Source of the DNA: Microstegium vimineum
Taxonomy: Eukaryota > Streptophyta > Magnoliopsida > Poales > Poaceae
Length of the DNA stretch: 64,000 nucleotides
Assembly: GCA_022036555.1 (NCBI GenBank)
Contig: CM039122.1
Coordinates: forward strand, 5,386,289-5,450,288
Direction of reading: 5' to 3'
Positions 9,547-20,982 of this stretch are shown in pieces. The position numbers and the translations under genes were made by a program. The notes below the pieces were generated by a model. That model saw only the letters and a list, made by a program, of their open reading frames with translations. It ran no database searches and was not told the origin of the DNA. Every line of letters starts with the position of its first letter. Positions within the stretch are counted from its first letter, which is position 1.

Positions 9547-10335
9547 TGTTTTTAGTGATTAATTCATAACTATAGTTTCAATGGCCATATTGTGGGAAAA
9601 TTTTTATGTTGGACTAATAATTGTATGATTGATATGTAGGCCTCGTTTGGCTACCTGAAACGTTTTCGTTTCTCACCAGAAACGCAAGAATCGGATCCAA
9701 ACAGTTTGCTGGACACAGGATCGAATCAGAAATGTTTCACGGTTCCAACGTTGGGGCTTGAAACGCCAATATAGTGGTTTTGCATGGTTCCACATCTTTT
9801 GAGAATATGAATCCTAGAGATAGCTGGCCAAATGGTTTCAAGTGATTCTGTTTCTGAGAGGAAAAACTTTCTCCACATAATCTGAATCTAAAACATTTCT
9901 TGTAGAATTTGGATCCCTACCAAACAGACATGTAGTAAAAAAAATCATGATCATTGGATCAAGAATGACTAAGTTATAGATTTATTCATGCTTATGCTTA
10001 TTAAATTGTTTAAAATAGTAAAAAGTGTGTAAAAAATAGGAAATATGTGTTATATATGTAATATGTTATATCTTATGAACACTTAACATAATCATGTTTT
10101 CACATAGAAATTTATACTAAGAACACATATTTTCTGTTTTACAAATTTCTGGTTATTTTAAAACTATTTAATAAGCATAAACCGAAATAAGTCTATAACT
10201 CAAGCATACATGATCCAAATAGCATGAAATTTTTACTACATAGTAACCATACAATGATTAGTTTACCATAAAACATTTACCACAATAGGACCACAAAAAC
10301 TGAAGCTATGAATTAATCACAAAAAAACATAAATC
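9547..10335. repeat. Large fold-back (inverted repeat)
   Basis: The left arm starts TTTTAGTGATTAATTCATA, and the right arm ends with its complement near 10305-10335 (TATGAATTAATCACAAAA). Matching blocks on both arms include TATTGTGG, CTAATNATTGTATG, GGATCA, GAGTTATAG / TAAGTTATAG, TGCTTATTAAAT and AAATATGTGTT. The centre is about 10050-10120. The left arm is longer because a MITE is inserted at 9640-9930. Related sequence occurs at 57950-58210. Confidence 0.75.
9640..9930. mobile_element. hAT-like MITE nested in the fold-back arm
   Basis: The left end is GGCCTCGTTTGGCTACC and the right end CCTACCAAACAGAC. The flanks are ATATGTAG and ACATGTAG, an 8-bp duplication with one change, as for hAT elements. 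Comparison with the uninterrupted right arm (CTATGTAGTAAAAATTTC) confirms that this segment is an insertion. About 290 bp, non-coding. Confidence 0.6.
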
Positions 10336-10600
10336 TAAAGCTAAAGTAAATATTTTGTACTAAAGTATACCATATTATATGTTACTGTTCAGATTTACTC
10401 ATGTGAAGTTCAACAAAATTTATTTTTTCATTTTATAGTTTTCAGTATGATTTTTAAAGATTCAACCAAAATAAATATAAAAAATAAAGAAAAAACACAT
10501 CGAAAAACAGCCCGGGAGGTTATATTGTCCTGTTCAAAAAGATGAGGGATGAGTTACGTCCTCTTCACCAGTTTAGGTAGAAAAAACTGACTTTTATAAT
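10336..10600. repeat. Outer part of the fold-back repeat family
   Basis: ACTCATGTGAAGTTCAACAA and the GGGAGGTTATATTG...GATGAGGG block are the reverse complement of sequence at 57760-57990. The repeat therefore extends beyond the palindrome and the family has at least two members in this window. No coding potential. Confidence 0.6.
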
Positions 10601-10930
10601 AGTTTTTTTAGAATTACATAGTGCAACGATGACGCTCACAACACGCACGTACACTTACCCCCTATGAATAAACGTAGGCTAACCCTATCCCTATGAGAAC
10701 ATCCGAAAGATTGAGCCGACAGATTTCGAGATTGACAAAGTCATCATGCGTTGATGGGAACGTCACCTGCCATTAAAAACATAGTGCCATTAATTTCTGA
10801 AATAAATCCAGAAAAATGCGAGCATCCAATGCCAAGTTAAGAACTTGAATTCGGGTGGACAAGTCTTACCACAAGGAACCCAACGAGACGATCCGTTCAG
10901 GACTTCTACAATAGTTAAGGGATGCAAAAT
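10601..10930 (-). mobile_element. SINE-like retroposon (minus strand)
   Basis: CGCACGTACACTTACCCCC, CCCTATGAGAACATCCGAAA, GAGCCGACAGATTTCGAGAT and AAATAAATCCAGAAAAATGC are blocks of a repeat that is common in grass introns and spacers. Read on the minus strand, CACCCGAATTCAAGTTC resembles a decayed pol III B box near the element's 5' end. I assign it to a SINE by general resemblance only. Confidence 0.45.
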
Positions 10931-12700
10931 AGACTTTTTGTAAAAAAAAAAAAAAAAAGAAAGAGAAAACGTTATCTAGCTGAATGTTGTTGTTCCAGGG
11001 CCAATGTAAGGCCATCGCTAAAAGAGTTATCAGGCTGAATCTCCCGGTCCCAGAGTTATTGGGCCAAAGCCATCGCTCGACAACTTCTGGGCTTCCGGCC
11101 TACTAGAGTTCTGGGAGTCCCCCCATGCGTCGTCTGTTTTCTCAGCGTTTCCACTGCAGAAAAGCTAGCCTCATTTCATAGACCATTCAAATTCAAATGA
11201 ACTTGTATTTCCTCATGTCTTGGCATGCACAGATTGGAGCTCCAACTTTCATTTTATTTCTCTCTACTTTTCTTCCGGCCGAGAAGACTCCTGACGTACG
11301 TCTATTCATGCACACGTAATATTGTTTCTCCTTCAAGCTGCAGCATTCGGACTCCTTGACGGATTGGTTCTTGCACAGTAACTCATATGTTAATGGGAAC
11401 GCTAATTAAAGTAGTTTTGTTTTGTTTCCGTTTCCGTTTCCGTTTCCGTTTCCGTTTCGGTTACCTGAGATACAACCAAACAGTTAGAGCCGCCGGAAGA
11501 ACAGAGATAGAACAGTACACATGCTCTCAGGCCACTCAGCGATGGATTCGAGAGGTCGGATAGTAGATCTGTAGTTGTCGATGCACAGTCACTCTGACCA
11601 TTCAGCGACAGACTCAAGCAGCTGGGTCAATTGGTACAACTCCATGCAAACGCGGCGGCAGGCCTGTTCTTGTCTAGATCAGTCTCATGGTGTTGTGTTT
11701 GTCTTATTGTTTACTCGCATCAGTATTGTGTTATATTAGAGATGATGTATCAGATTTTCGATCTAGATAACACAATGCAATTTACCGTTGTTTGATTTGC
11801 CTGAAGAGAAAGCTATGCATATTCTTATGTGTGTGATTGTTTTTGTGCCCAGACCATGTCTTAGATTTGTAGAGCGGATTCAGGAGAGGGAGGGTGGCAT
11901 AGGTGAACGAAGGTGAATACATGGGATTTGGCTGAATTGTAGATAGGGTTGCTTTGAGGATAATGTTGGCCTATATTGGACGAACTACACACTATGATAT
12001 GATGAGGCCTGGATAAAGTGTTGTACAGGTAACCAAGCATATCCTAAACAGTTGTCCTCTGACGCCTATAGCGCAGCTTTATGCACCGATCAAATAGCTA
12101 GCATATGCATGTCCATCATGCAGCAGCACATCTTGTGTGTTTAGTTGCCGGATGTGAGTTTTCATCGATCATGAATGAGAGAGACGTCCTTTAGGAAAAA
12201 AAATGATTGTGTTAATTTAGTGAAGTTGTAATAGTAGATAAAAAAAACAAAATATTGTTTAGTTAACTGCATAAACAGGTATATATATGCTTATGAGACG
12301 ACACGTAGAGCGCCCACACACCATAGCATCCGCGCAGTCTATCGCCGGCCACTGAAGTTCAGAACGAGCAAACTCCACCGGCGGCTCTGTACAGTATGTG
12401 CGAAAGCATAGTTTTGACTTTTAGCGTGCAGTGTAACCAAACAGAGACCTAGCATCACAAATAGAAAATCTATTTTAGAATGATAACTAAGCAGATCGAC
12501 CTAACATTGATCACTATTGCAAACTGAACATACAAATCCAGTGCCAATACGCAGCACATTGGCTTTTGCAGGCTAGCTTGTTGCAGCGTCTTGTTCTCTC
12601 GGCCTGCCCGCATAGCGGACGTGGCAGCGGCCGCAGGCCATGGACTTCTCTTCCCCAATGAAAGCATGAGCGCAGGCAGTGCCCCTTCTGCATGAAGTGG
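10931..12700. other. Intergenic; no gene seen
   Basis: It contains a poly(A) run near 10943, a hexanucleotide microsatellite at 11423-11460 and otherwise unremarkable AT-rich DNA. Short open frames here have no recognisable domain. Confidence 0.5.
11423..11460. repeat. (GTTTCC)n microsatellite
   Basis: About six perfect GTTTCC units end in GTTTCGG. Confidence 0.9.
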
Positions 12701-13080
12701 GTATTACCCGCCCTGCATGCACTCGCTACCACACGTGCGTATGGATAAGAGAACCAGAGCGTCTCTAAAAATTTGGGCCCCCTTACCGAAATACCACATG
12801 GGGCTAAACTTCAACGTATTCAGATGTACTGTAATAAACAAAAAAGAAATACAATTAATTAAAATAGTCAATAATTTAGAACAGAGGATGATGATAGTTT
12901 CTTTAGAACAAAAACCACTGTCCTGCTTTATAGAAAGCAGAGTTTTGAGTACCCCTCTAAACGCTAACAGAAAAGAGCAAGAGATGAAAGTAGCGCCACC
13001 CAACAAATCATCAGCACATTACAATCATCAGCCCTCACTGATCACTTGATTGCGCAAATGCTGATAATCTCTCCGCCGTG
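12701..13080 (-). other. Possible continuation of the LINE 3' end
   Basis: On the minus strand, the LINE-like frame at 17817-18480 runs through the hAT target site (CCGCCGTG) into about 13010-13080 and then stops. This sequence is therefore probably the LINE 3' part. The rest has short frames on both strands but nothing recognisable. Confidence 0.35.
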
Positions 13081-13243
13081 CATTGGCGGAGCTAGGCATG
13101 GGGCATGCTGGGCCATGGCCCCCCCTTGCCTCCGTATATTTTCAGAAGAGCTCATATTATATTCAGTCCAATGCATAATAAGTCAATAGGCAACAACAAC
13201 CAACACTCTTTGAACCAGCGACTAATGTGCTTTTATATATATA

Positions 13244-13935
13244 TAGGACGAGGTTAAAATGCAACAAGGTGTAAAATGCAACAAGGTGCATTTGTTGTAG
13301 CAAATACACAGACCCTCCGGCTCCCGCGCTCGCCCCGCGTCCCGCTCTCGCATGCAGAGAATCTTTTTTTGCTTCGGATAAAAAAAAAATACAATATCTC
13401 CTAAACCGTAGCTCATATTTCGGTTCTGTTTGCACCAGATTGTTAAAAAAAAGTGCTTAACAAAACGAGATCCAACAAGACTATATTTGATGAACTTTTT
13501 TTTCAAGTATGTAATAGCAACTTCAATGTACTTATCATGATTACGACACAATTGCAAGTTGACGGAAGTAATTGCAACAGATCTGATCCAGTGTAACTGG
13601 ACCTGATGTAGTTGCAACCTGACGTGATACAATTACAACTAGAGTCGAGCCAATTGCAACTGGGCAACAGTTGCAAAACTGACGTGATCCAACTACAACT
13701 AGAGTCGGCCCAGTTGCAACTAGGCAATACCAATTGCAATCTGACGCGATCCAATTACAACTAGAGTCAGACCAATTATAACTAGGCAAGAAACAGTTGC
13801 AACCTGACGCGATCCAATTACAACTAAAGTTGGGTCAGTTGCAACTCGGCAAAAACTAATTGCAACTAGGCAAGAAACTAGTTGCAATAATCAGGGTGGG
13901 TGCATTCTTTATAGAAAATGCACCCAGGTGCATTA
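13244..13935. repeat. TTGCAAC-rich unit with a 60-63-bp tandem array
   Basis: From 13618 to about 13880 there are four imperfect copies of a 60-63-bp unit. Each contains GACGYGATCCAATTACAACT, AGAGTC, CAATTGCAACT and AGGCAA. A degenerate copy precedes them. Both ends of the block carry copies of TGCAACAAGGTGCAT or GTGCATTNTAT. It is followed by (TA)n at 13945-13970. It looks like a small non-coding element nested in the hAT element. Confidence 0.65.
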
Positions 13936-13938
13936 TAG

Positions 13939-13979
<41 letters not shown>

Positions 13980-14450
13980 CTACTATTCTAAAACATGGGT
14001 GTTGATTACTAATCAGCACCCCGACGGACCGCTCTACTCCGGCGAACCTTCTCTAAAACTAAATTAAAGATATCTGTAATTCTTTTACTCCTACACTTCT
14101 AACCGGTAATAATAAATCACCAGGCTTGATCCACGCCATGATGCTGTCCCCAGATGCACCCTATAATCACGCGAGTTTTTATGGTGCTGCTCGTGACTAG
14201 GTATATATTATCTTCCCTTTCTTTTCTTTCTTCTCCCATCGAAATCTCACGAAGCAATGGCCGTGCTGTCTCCGGATCCATCAAAAGCAGCACACCCTCC
14301 ACCCACTAGCCATGGATGTCGTCTACCTCTCCATCTTCTTTGTGTAGGTGAAAGGAGATAAAGCTGCTCGTATCCTGGGAACTCATCTTCCTCGGCAAGG
14401 AGCAACCCGTGCGGATCCAGTGCGTCATCAATGGTGGCATGGCGCGTCCC

Positions 14451-14715
14451 TCGCTGTAGCGCGTGCCGGGACCGGGCCTCCCGAACGATGGCGCCCAGCC
14501 GGCGCTGCGGCATGGCCGCGTACGCCTCGTACCAGAGCTCCACCACCCGCCGCCCCGCGAAGTGGTCCCGCGTCGACGTCGTTCCCTCGAACATCACGAT
14601 CGCGCCCACCGACACGTCCCGGACGTGGTCCATGTACCGAGCGATGTCCAGCCGGCCGGAACCTTCCTCCACGATCTCGTTCAGGTTCTCGTCCTCCTCA
14701 GTTGCTGCCCGCCAT
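14451..14715 (-). pseudogene. CNX6: Molybdopterin synthase large subunit (CNX6/MOCS2B/MoaE) fragment
   Basis: Molybdopterin synthase, the MoaE-type catalytic subunit, inserts sulfur into precursor Z to make molybdopterin for the molybdenum cofactor. Read on the minus strand from an ATG at 14715 in good context (ACCATGG), then after a one-base shift, the sequence gives EEDENLNEIVEEGSGRLDIA, RYMDHVRD, VGAIVMFEGTT, RDHFAGRRVVEL and YEAYAAMPQRRLGAIVREAR. These are the N-terminal half of plant CNX6. A two-residue insertion (ST) splits the normally fixed GTTRD motif. Similarity ends near 14451, so the second half, with the catalytic lysine region (VPIWKKE type) and the C-terminus, is missing. It lies wholly inside the hAT element, so it was probably captured. 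I expect it to be non-functional. Confidence 0.78.
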
Positions 14716-14935
14716 GGTATAGTTAGGATCTTTGGACTTTTTGATTGACTGACTTGGCAGGGAACGGATTGGAATTGGAGGCGTCACGTGGGCGTGGGGT
14801 AGTTGCGTTCGTGTTCTTGTGTGGGGAAGGAAGATCAAAGCAAGGCAGGTGGAGGAGCGTCTTGGGCACGGGCAGCACCACCATGGATTGATTTGTTAAT
14901 TTTTTGTGGTTGTTCAAAGAAGTTGCAGCCATTCT
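14716..14935 (-). promoter_or_regulatory. Probable captured leader/promoter of the CNX6 fragment
   Basis: On the minus strand this stretch is C-rich with CCACGCCCACGTGACGCC (a G-box-like CACGTG) and ends in the ATG context of the CNX6-like fragment. It looks like the 5' flank of the parent gene carried along with the coding piece. This is inferred from position and composition only. Confidence 0.4.
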
Positions 14936-16029
14936 GCTGGATGCCAGGGTTTAGATCATGCGGCAGACTAATTTTGTACATTTTTTATTTCTAGGGACCC
15001 GATCCCATATACACTAGCTGTACAAATGAGATGATACTACAGTACTATAGTGTATGAATCTAAAAGGTATTTTAATGAATTTGGTTTGCATCGATACTAC
15101 AAATCTTTGGCTTACGAATTTCAGCTTCTTTTCGCTATGTTTTGTATTTTGAATTATTATTGAGTCACATGTTCCTGCCCATGATTGGCACACGATTACA
15201 GTATGTGTGATAATTTAATTTCAATTGAAAGACAGTTAAATTATAGATGTTATGTATGGTAATTCGACAATTTACTACTTGATTGCACTAATTATATTCA
15301 TATTGATATTGATTATTAGTTTATTACAACTTGATTGCGCTAATTACGTTAATCTTGATTATTGCTACTTGATGGTCGTAATTACGCTAATCTTACTAGT
15401 TTAAAAAGTGTTTCAAGACAAGTCAAATAAAAAGTAATTCAACAACTAATTACGAAATGATACAATCAATAATAAAAAAGGTTGACCTTTATCCGGACGC
15501 CGCGGTGATTATCGCAAGAGAATTTACCTCTCACAAAACTTAAAAGAATTATTTTCTTCACTAAATAATACTATCACTAATAAAAAGTCCAAATGGTACT
15601 ATCAATAATAATAAAAAGTCCAAATAATTTGTTTAATTACTTGTCGATCCCATTTGTAGCAACAAATAATATTTGGTGCAAAATAAAATTTAACGTTATA
15701 TATGCTCATTTTTTATTGGAGCTACCTGCAACCAACTCTAATTTTTTTTAATTACTCGCTTGCCCGCACTTGTCTCGGAATATTACCTATATTCAACTCA
15801 CGTTGAATATTCAATTAGAGTAATAATTTTTGTCCTTTTACAGTACATTTTTACTCAAATATGTATGGCCTAATAATTATGTTCGAAGCAAATGACAATA
15901 GTAATTAAAATATTATCATCCTAAGATCTGACGTTATGCAAATTATAATAATAATTATTATTTGATGTAATACGGGGTTTACTATGCACTACCGACAGGT
16001 AATTCGAAATGATAATCTTAGTAATAAAA

Positions 16030-16301
16030 TTTAGGGGCTTTGGTGTTTCTACCCTTGTTTTTAAGTCAAATAGTGATTTTACCCTTGTTTTTTTAACTTT
16101 GTGATTTTACCCTTCCTACAAGCAAGTCAATGTGATTTTACCCCTAGTCAATGGTCAAAACAGGGGCAAATTCGCATTGACCAGGAGCAAATTCGCTTTG
16201 ACTTGCTAATAGGGAAGGGTAAAATCACAAAGTTAAAAAAAAACAAAGGTAAAAGCACAATTAGACTTTAAAATAAGGGTATAAACACCAAATTCCCTAA
16301 A
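16030..16301. mobile_element. Fold-back MITE, 272 bp
   Basis: The ends are TTTAGGGGCTTTGGTGTTT and the inverse of TTTAGGGAATTTGGTGTTT. The match extends inward through TACCCTT, GTGATTTTACCC and AACTTTGTGATTTTACCCTT on both arms to a short centre near 16160. It is non-coding. The superfamily is undecided because I could not fix a target duplication. Confidence 0.75.
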
Positions 16302-17542
16302 ATGTACCCTATCAGACGACGTGTTGATTATCACAGGTAAATTTACTGCTCATAAGTCTTGGTGAAATTATTTATGGGCTCAAACAATAATATTAGTAAT
16401 AAAAATATTCTCACAAAGACCAATACAATAAAATTTACTCTGCATAGATCCAGATATAATTATTTATAGGTCTAAGTTATAATACTAGTAATACAAAATA
16501 GGCTTACTAGATACCAGATGCGCCAGTGATTATTAGAGAAAATCTATTATACACAAGTGTAAACGAAATTATTTATAAGCCAAATGATAATATTAGTAGT
16601 AAAAATTATCACATCTATATCATAGTTAAATATGGAGAATAATTAAAAAGTTAATTAGCAAAAAGTAAACTAAGCTGGCTAGATGTCGAAATAATCAGGT
16701 CACTGGTTTTCTCATAAACATCCTTAACGACTCATAAATGCATTTATTTAGGGGTTCATGAAAGCGTGTTTCCTTGGATTCGCATGCACATCTATGGGTC
16801 CCACTTAAATCAGTGCACCCATGACGTCGTTGGTTTTCAATGCGTGAGTTATGTTAGGCCATGCACTTGAACCACATGGAGTAAAATTATTACTACTGTC
16901 TTCCAATTTTACATCTCGTCGGAATAAAAACTATGGCTGCCAGAGGCACACCAGTTTGTTTGTCAAATATTTGATTCGTATAAAAAACCATTGCGATATT
17001 GCTCCATCTCGACTTATTTAAGGTGTTACTCGCTGCATGTTGTTATCAAATTTTAATGTTATATGCACAATTTTCCATCCAATATGTTCACATGCATTTT
17101 TTTATCTTGTAAATTCTAAATAACAAGCAGCACATGATGAATAATAAAATTTTAAAAATAAATTTCCATACCCCCGAACAATAATTTTTTAATTCCAAAA
17201 ACAAATACACATCCTTATAGTAAACGTTGCTTGGGGTTATTAATCCACAAATTATTTAATGACAGTCTATAACATCTACCCGAAGTTTTACACAACAATC
17301 CTCAAAGTAATTAATTTGGAGATGTACGCAACTTTTGGGTAATCAAATCCAGGGCGGCATGCAGTGGGATAGCCAGATGCGCACCGGAACTATTTAATGC
17401 AAAACCGTAAATGACAGTAAAAGATTCCATACCATGAACACATTTTTATTACCTTAGGCCTCGCCGGAATAGAATCGCATAAAGGGCTCCGGCTGCCGTA
17501 GCGTGGAATAGCATTCAGCACCTTACCTGCTAAATAGTACAG

Positions 17543-17543
<1 letters not shown>

Positions 17544-17595
<52 letters not shown>

Positions 17596-17622
17596 ATATA
17601 TTATATATATATATATATAATA
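17544..17622. repeat. (AT)n microsatellite
   Basis: A long AT dinucleotide run with two interruptions. A run of 22 C follows at 17768-17789, next to the right end of the hAT element. Confidence 0.9.
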
Positions 17623-17816
17623 AATTAATACAAGAATGTGATGGTCTTCATGAACAAAATAGACCACACAATCAACTGCATTTCGTACCTGATTATATAA
17701 GTAGTAGTAATTAGTAAGACTAATTTTGCCATTACCAATGTAATTATGAGTTTAATTGACAAAATTACCCCCCCCCCCCCCCCCCCCCCTATACTTTGAT
17801 TCTGGCTCCGCCACTG

Positions 17817-18480
17817 CCGCCGTGGACGTGCTCATTGACCAATGCAACTTTTCTCCTCCTTGAACAGGATGCTCTCTTTCTGCATAACGGGCAATGTACC
17901 ATAACATCAAGGTGGGTTATGAATTTATTGTTAAAGACACACGTGGTCATTACGGGTTATCCAAATACTCCAACTTGTTGATGCAAACAGATATATCATC
18001 TTCGATTTTAGACCAGCCCCTTCCTTGTTTTCAAGCTTAAAAAATGGTCGGGTTGTGTTTGTCAGAATTATCCCACATAAAGAAAAGCAACATGACCAGT
18101 CCACTAGATGTAATTAATAGCACACAAAAAAATGTGTTGTGTTGTTTCAATTTGGTCGCAGAGTTTGTAGTGAATTTATCCAGGACATTCCTCTTGGTTA
18201 GTTGTTATTATGTATATGGACAACAGTCTGTAAGTTGACCACAAGAAAATCTTGATTTTAATTTTAATTTTTGTTCTCCAAATACACATGATCTCCTTAT
18301 TTCCTGCTCTAGGGAAGCTTAAATCTTTGTACAAGAAAGATGTGCTAAAATTGCCATTTTTCTCTAAAGCCCATCATATTGTATCAGGTGCAGTGATCAA
18401 ATGTATATTTCTAATCTGCGAGTTTAGTTGTTGTTGCCATTCCTCATGTTCCTCCTCTCCAAAAGTTTTCCTAAAGGTAA
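17817..18480 (-). pseudogene. LINE (L1-type) ORF2 3' end, disrupted
   Basis: Read on the minus strand from about 18472, the frame gives GEEEHEEWQQQLNSQIRNI, then APDTI, a TGA where a Trp is expected, WALEKNGNFSTSFLYKDL and IWRTKIKIKIKIFLW. This is the pattern of the zf-RVT domain and flanking region at the C-terminus of plant L1-type ORF2. Weaker similarity with several stops continues (CDQIET, FITHLDVM) to the hAT target site at 17817-17824. It is a dead retroposon fragment, cut off from its 3' end by the hAT insertion. Confidence 0.68.
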
Positions 18481-18545
18481 GGTTTATTTCATTGTATTGT
18501 GTACCGATTCCTCATGTTCATTACAGATGCCAAAGATCATGATGT

Positions 18546-18770
18546 AAACTACTACCTCCGTCCCCACAAGAATGACATTTAGAAACAATGACATGGTTTA
18601 GTATACCAGGTTTCATCCATTATATATTAAAAATTAAATTAATTTTATATCAAATAAATATTATTAGATTAATTACTTAATGTATTTTTATAATAAGTTA
18701 ATTTGGAGTCATAAATATGAATATTATTTATTAGAAATATGGTCAGATGTGAAGCACTTTAACTGACACA
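18546..18770. mobile_element. Partial Stowaway-like repeat
   Basis: It begins CTACCTCCGTCCCCACAAGAATGAC, similar to the CTCCCTCCGTCCC start of grass Stowaway elements, and continues AT-rich without a clear right end. Confidence 0.4.
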
Positions 18771-18776
18771 TATATA

Positions 18777-19012
18777 CTCCATCCGTCCCTAAATAACTGT
18801 CTTTCTTACTTCCCGAGAAATAACTTGAATTAATTATATATAAAAAACTATTAATATTTATGATACATAACTGATATCATTAGATAGATCTTTTGATCTA
18901 GTTTTTTTATAAAAATTATTTGGAGACACAAATGTTACACATATTTTATATAAATTTAGTCAAAGTTGTGACACAGAAACCTAAAACGACACTTAATAAG
19001 GGACGAAAGGAG
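18777..19012. mobile_element. Stowaway-type MITE, 236 bp
   Basis: It starts CTCCATCCGTCCCTAAAT and ends ATAAGGGACGAAAGGAG, with TA on both sides (18775-18776 and 19013-19014), as expected for Tc1/mariner-type Stowaway MITEs. A truncated relative lies at about 45183-45352. Confidence 0.82.
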
Positions 19013-19243
19013 TATATCATAATTGTATTCTTTTTAGGAAGGAGATAGTATTTTAAGAGGGCAATAATGACCCAACCATCTGGAATCCACTCTCTACATT
19101 CTAAATTATAATAATTTTAGAGAGTCAATGCATATACTAAAATTCTAAAAAATACAAAGTTTTATAAAATCAAATAGATATATATTATGAAAATATAATT
19201 GATGAAGAATTTAATGATACTTAGGAGTAGTTGGTATCATAAA

Positions 19244-19303
<60 letters not shown>

Positions 19304-20244
19304 CATATAAATTTGGTTAGATATTTTGACCCTTGAAGATTTATAGAATGACATATAATTTGAAATATAATTTAGTATAGAGCGAGTACAGTAGCTTTTA
19401 CTTTCCTACTATTGTTGACTACATAAATTAAACCCTCGATCTCATATAGGAGTGTTTAATGTCAGGGCATGGGGACGGAGGTTGCGGTCTTTGCTTGAAT
19501 GAACATCTACTACTTTCAAAAGACGAGCGTAACCTTGAGGGCTCTACATAGATCATCATAATTTTACATGGGCGATGAGCCGGTGTCCACCGTAAAAACA
19601 GGTTTGAACCGTGCGTAAAAATCATTTCTGCAGCAGTGTCTTCGCGCCCGCACACGCCCGCACGGAGCAGCAGCGCACGTATATGACGGCACGATGCAAC
19701 GCGACGACCTGTACGCTTTGCATCCTCTCGTCTCGGTCCGATGCCGCCCTGCCTGCCTGCCTGCTAGCTTCTGGCTGCCCGGCCGTGCGCGTCGTCCCCT
19801 ACTACGACTCGTACGTTTTGTTCTCTTGCGAGCGGCGACTGCGCGCTGTGCGCCACCACCGATCGCTTCGCTGCTGTAGCGCTGTGAGTCAGTGATGAGT
19901 GTGAGGTGACATCTCGTCGTTGAGAGAGTGATAGCCCGCCACTTCCGCTCGCTCGCATTAACGCCGCGGTCGGGCCCTGCAGACAAGAGACCGGCCATGG
20001 CGAAAAGACGGGAGGAGAGAGATAGAGACAAATACTGATGAGGTGACAACTGAGGTGACGACCTTTTGAGACTCGTCGCCGTCGTCTGTCTAGCTAGGCC
20101 CCACGTACTGTAGGTAGGTTGATATCTGCGCCGCGCGCGTGTGGAGCCCTGAGCCTTATCAGTGTCTATCTACCTTGCCTGCTCTCGATCTCTCTCTTTT
20201 TTCTTCCCGGCTTGCTGATGTGATGACCATGACCGCCCTCAATC
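19013..20244. other. Intergenic upstream of the ALOG gene, with an (ATT)n tract
   Basis: (ATT)n, about 20 units, lies at 19243-19303. From 19600 the sequence becomes GC-richer. Open frames on both strands there show no recognised domain. It may hold distal regulatory sequence of the downstream ALOG gene, but I see no specific element. Confidence 0.45.
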
Positions 20245-20948
20245 CTCCATATATTTATATCCTCTTCCTCCTCTCGCTCCATACCTGGTGGCCGGAGACC
20301 GTAGTATCATCCTCTTCTCCACCCGTCAGCCGTCCGGCCGGCCGGCCTAGCTCCTCGTCCGTCGGCACAGTTGAGTCCCTCCCCTTTCCCCGGCTCCTTC
20401 TCCTACCTGGCCTGGTATGCATGTCGACTGAATCGATCGGTGGATCGCTTTGTGAAAGTTTCTGCATCAAAGTTTCTCAAAGGCTAGCTAGCTTTGTGAT
20501 CTCCTTTCTGTTCTTCCTCTAGCAGAAGCACCATTATATGTACTATACAGTATGTCAGCAGTGTTTACTACTACCAGAGTCCAATCTACTACTACATACT
20601 CCTGCGCATATCATCATCAACTGTTTCTGTAGTAGTAGTCGATCGATCGTGCAGTACTCACCACGCAGTCACGCACGCATATCATCTACTACTGTTTCTG
20701 TAGTACTGCACACAGTACAGCACACACACATATGCATGCATGCATATGCAGATGGTAGATAGGATGCATCAGAAAGGTCAAGGGCCTTGCCTAGCTCAGG
20801 CAGCTCTAGCTAACCACCGTGTCTTAAATCGGACGGCGACACTCGTTTCATGGACTCAGGGTTGGACTTTGGAGGATCAATTTCAATTCGCCACCTCCTT
20901 CTACAGTTCTTCCCCTTTCTGTTGCCTCATCTATGCACGAACCACTCT

Positions 20949-20982
<34 letters not shown>

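Larger units (their letters stand above)
13081..17816. mobile_element. 4.7-kb hAT-type transposon carrying a host gene fragment
   Basis: The left terminus is CATTGGCGGAGCTAG and the right terminus is the inverse of CAGTGGCGGAGCCAG, a 15-bp inverted repeat with two differences. The flanks are a perfect 8-bp duplication CCGCCGTG at 13073-13080 and 17817-17824, the hAT hallmark. Joining the flanks restores a LINE-like sequence on the minus strand, which supports the borders. No transposase was recognised. Inside are a 60-63-bp tandem array, (AT)n stretches, a piece of a molybdopterin synthase gene with its leader, and a fold-back MITE. It is probably a non-autonomous element enlarged by capture and nested insertions. 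Confidence 0.8.

Noticed and set aside
12704..13049. Overlapping 100-110-residue frames as a host gene
   Set aside because: There is no recognisable domain on either strand. The position next to the split LINE suggests retroposon 3' sequence.
13618..13880. CRISPR-like array
   Set aside because: Units are imperfect and directly adjacent, with no unique spacers, and this is plant nuclear DNA.
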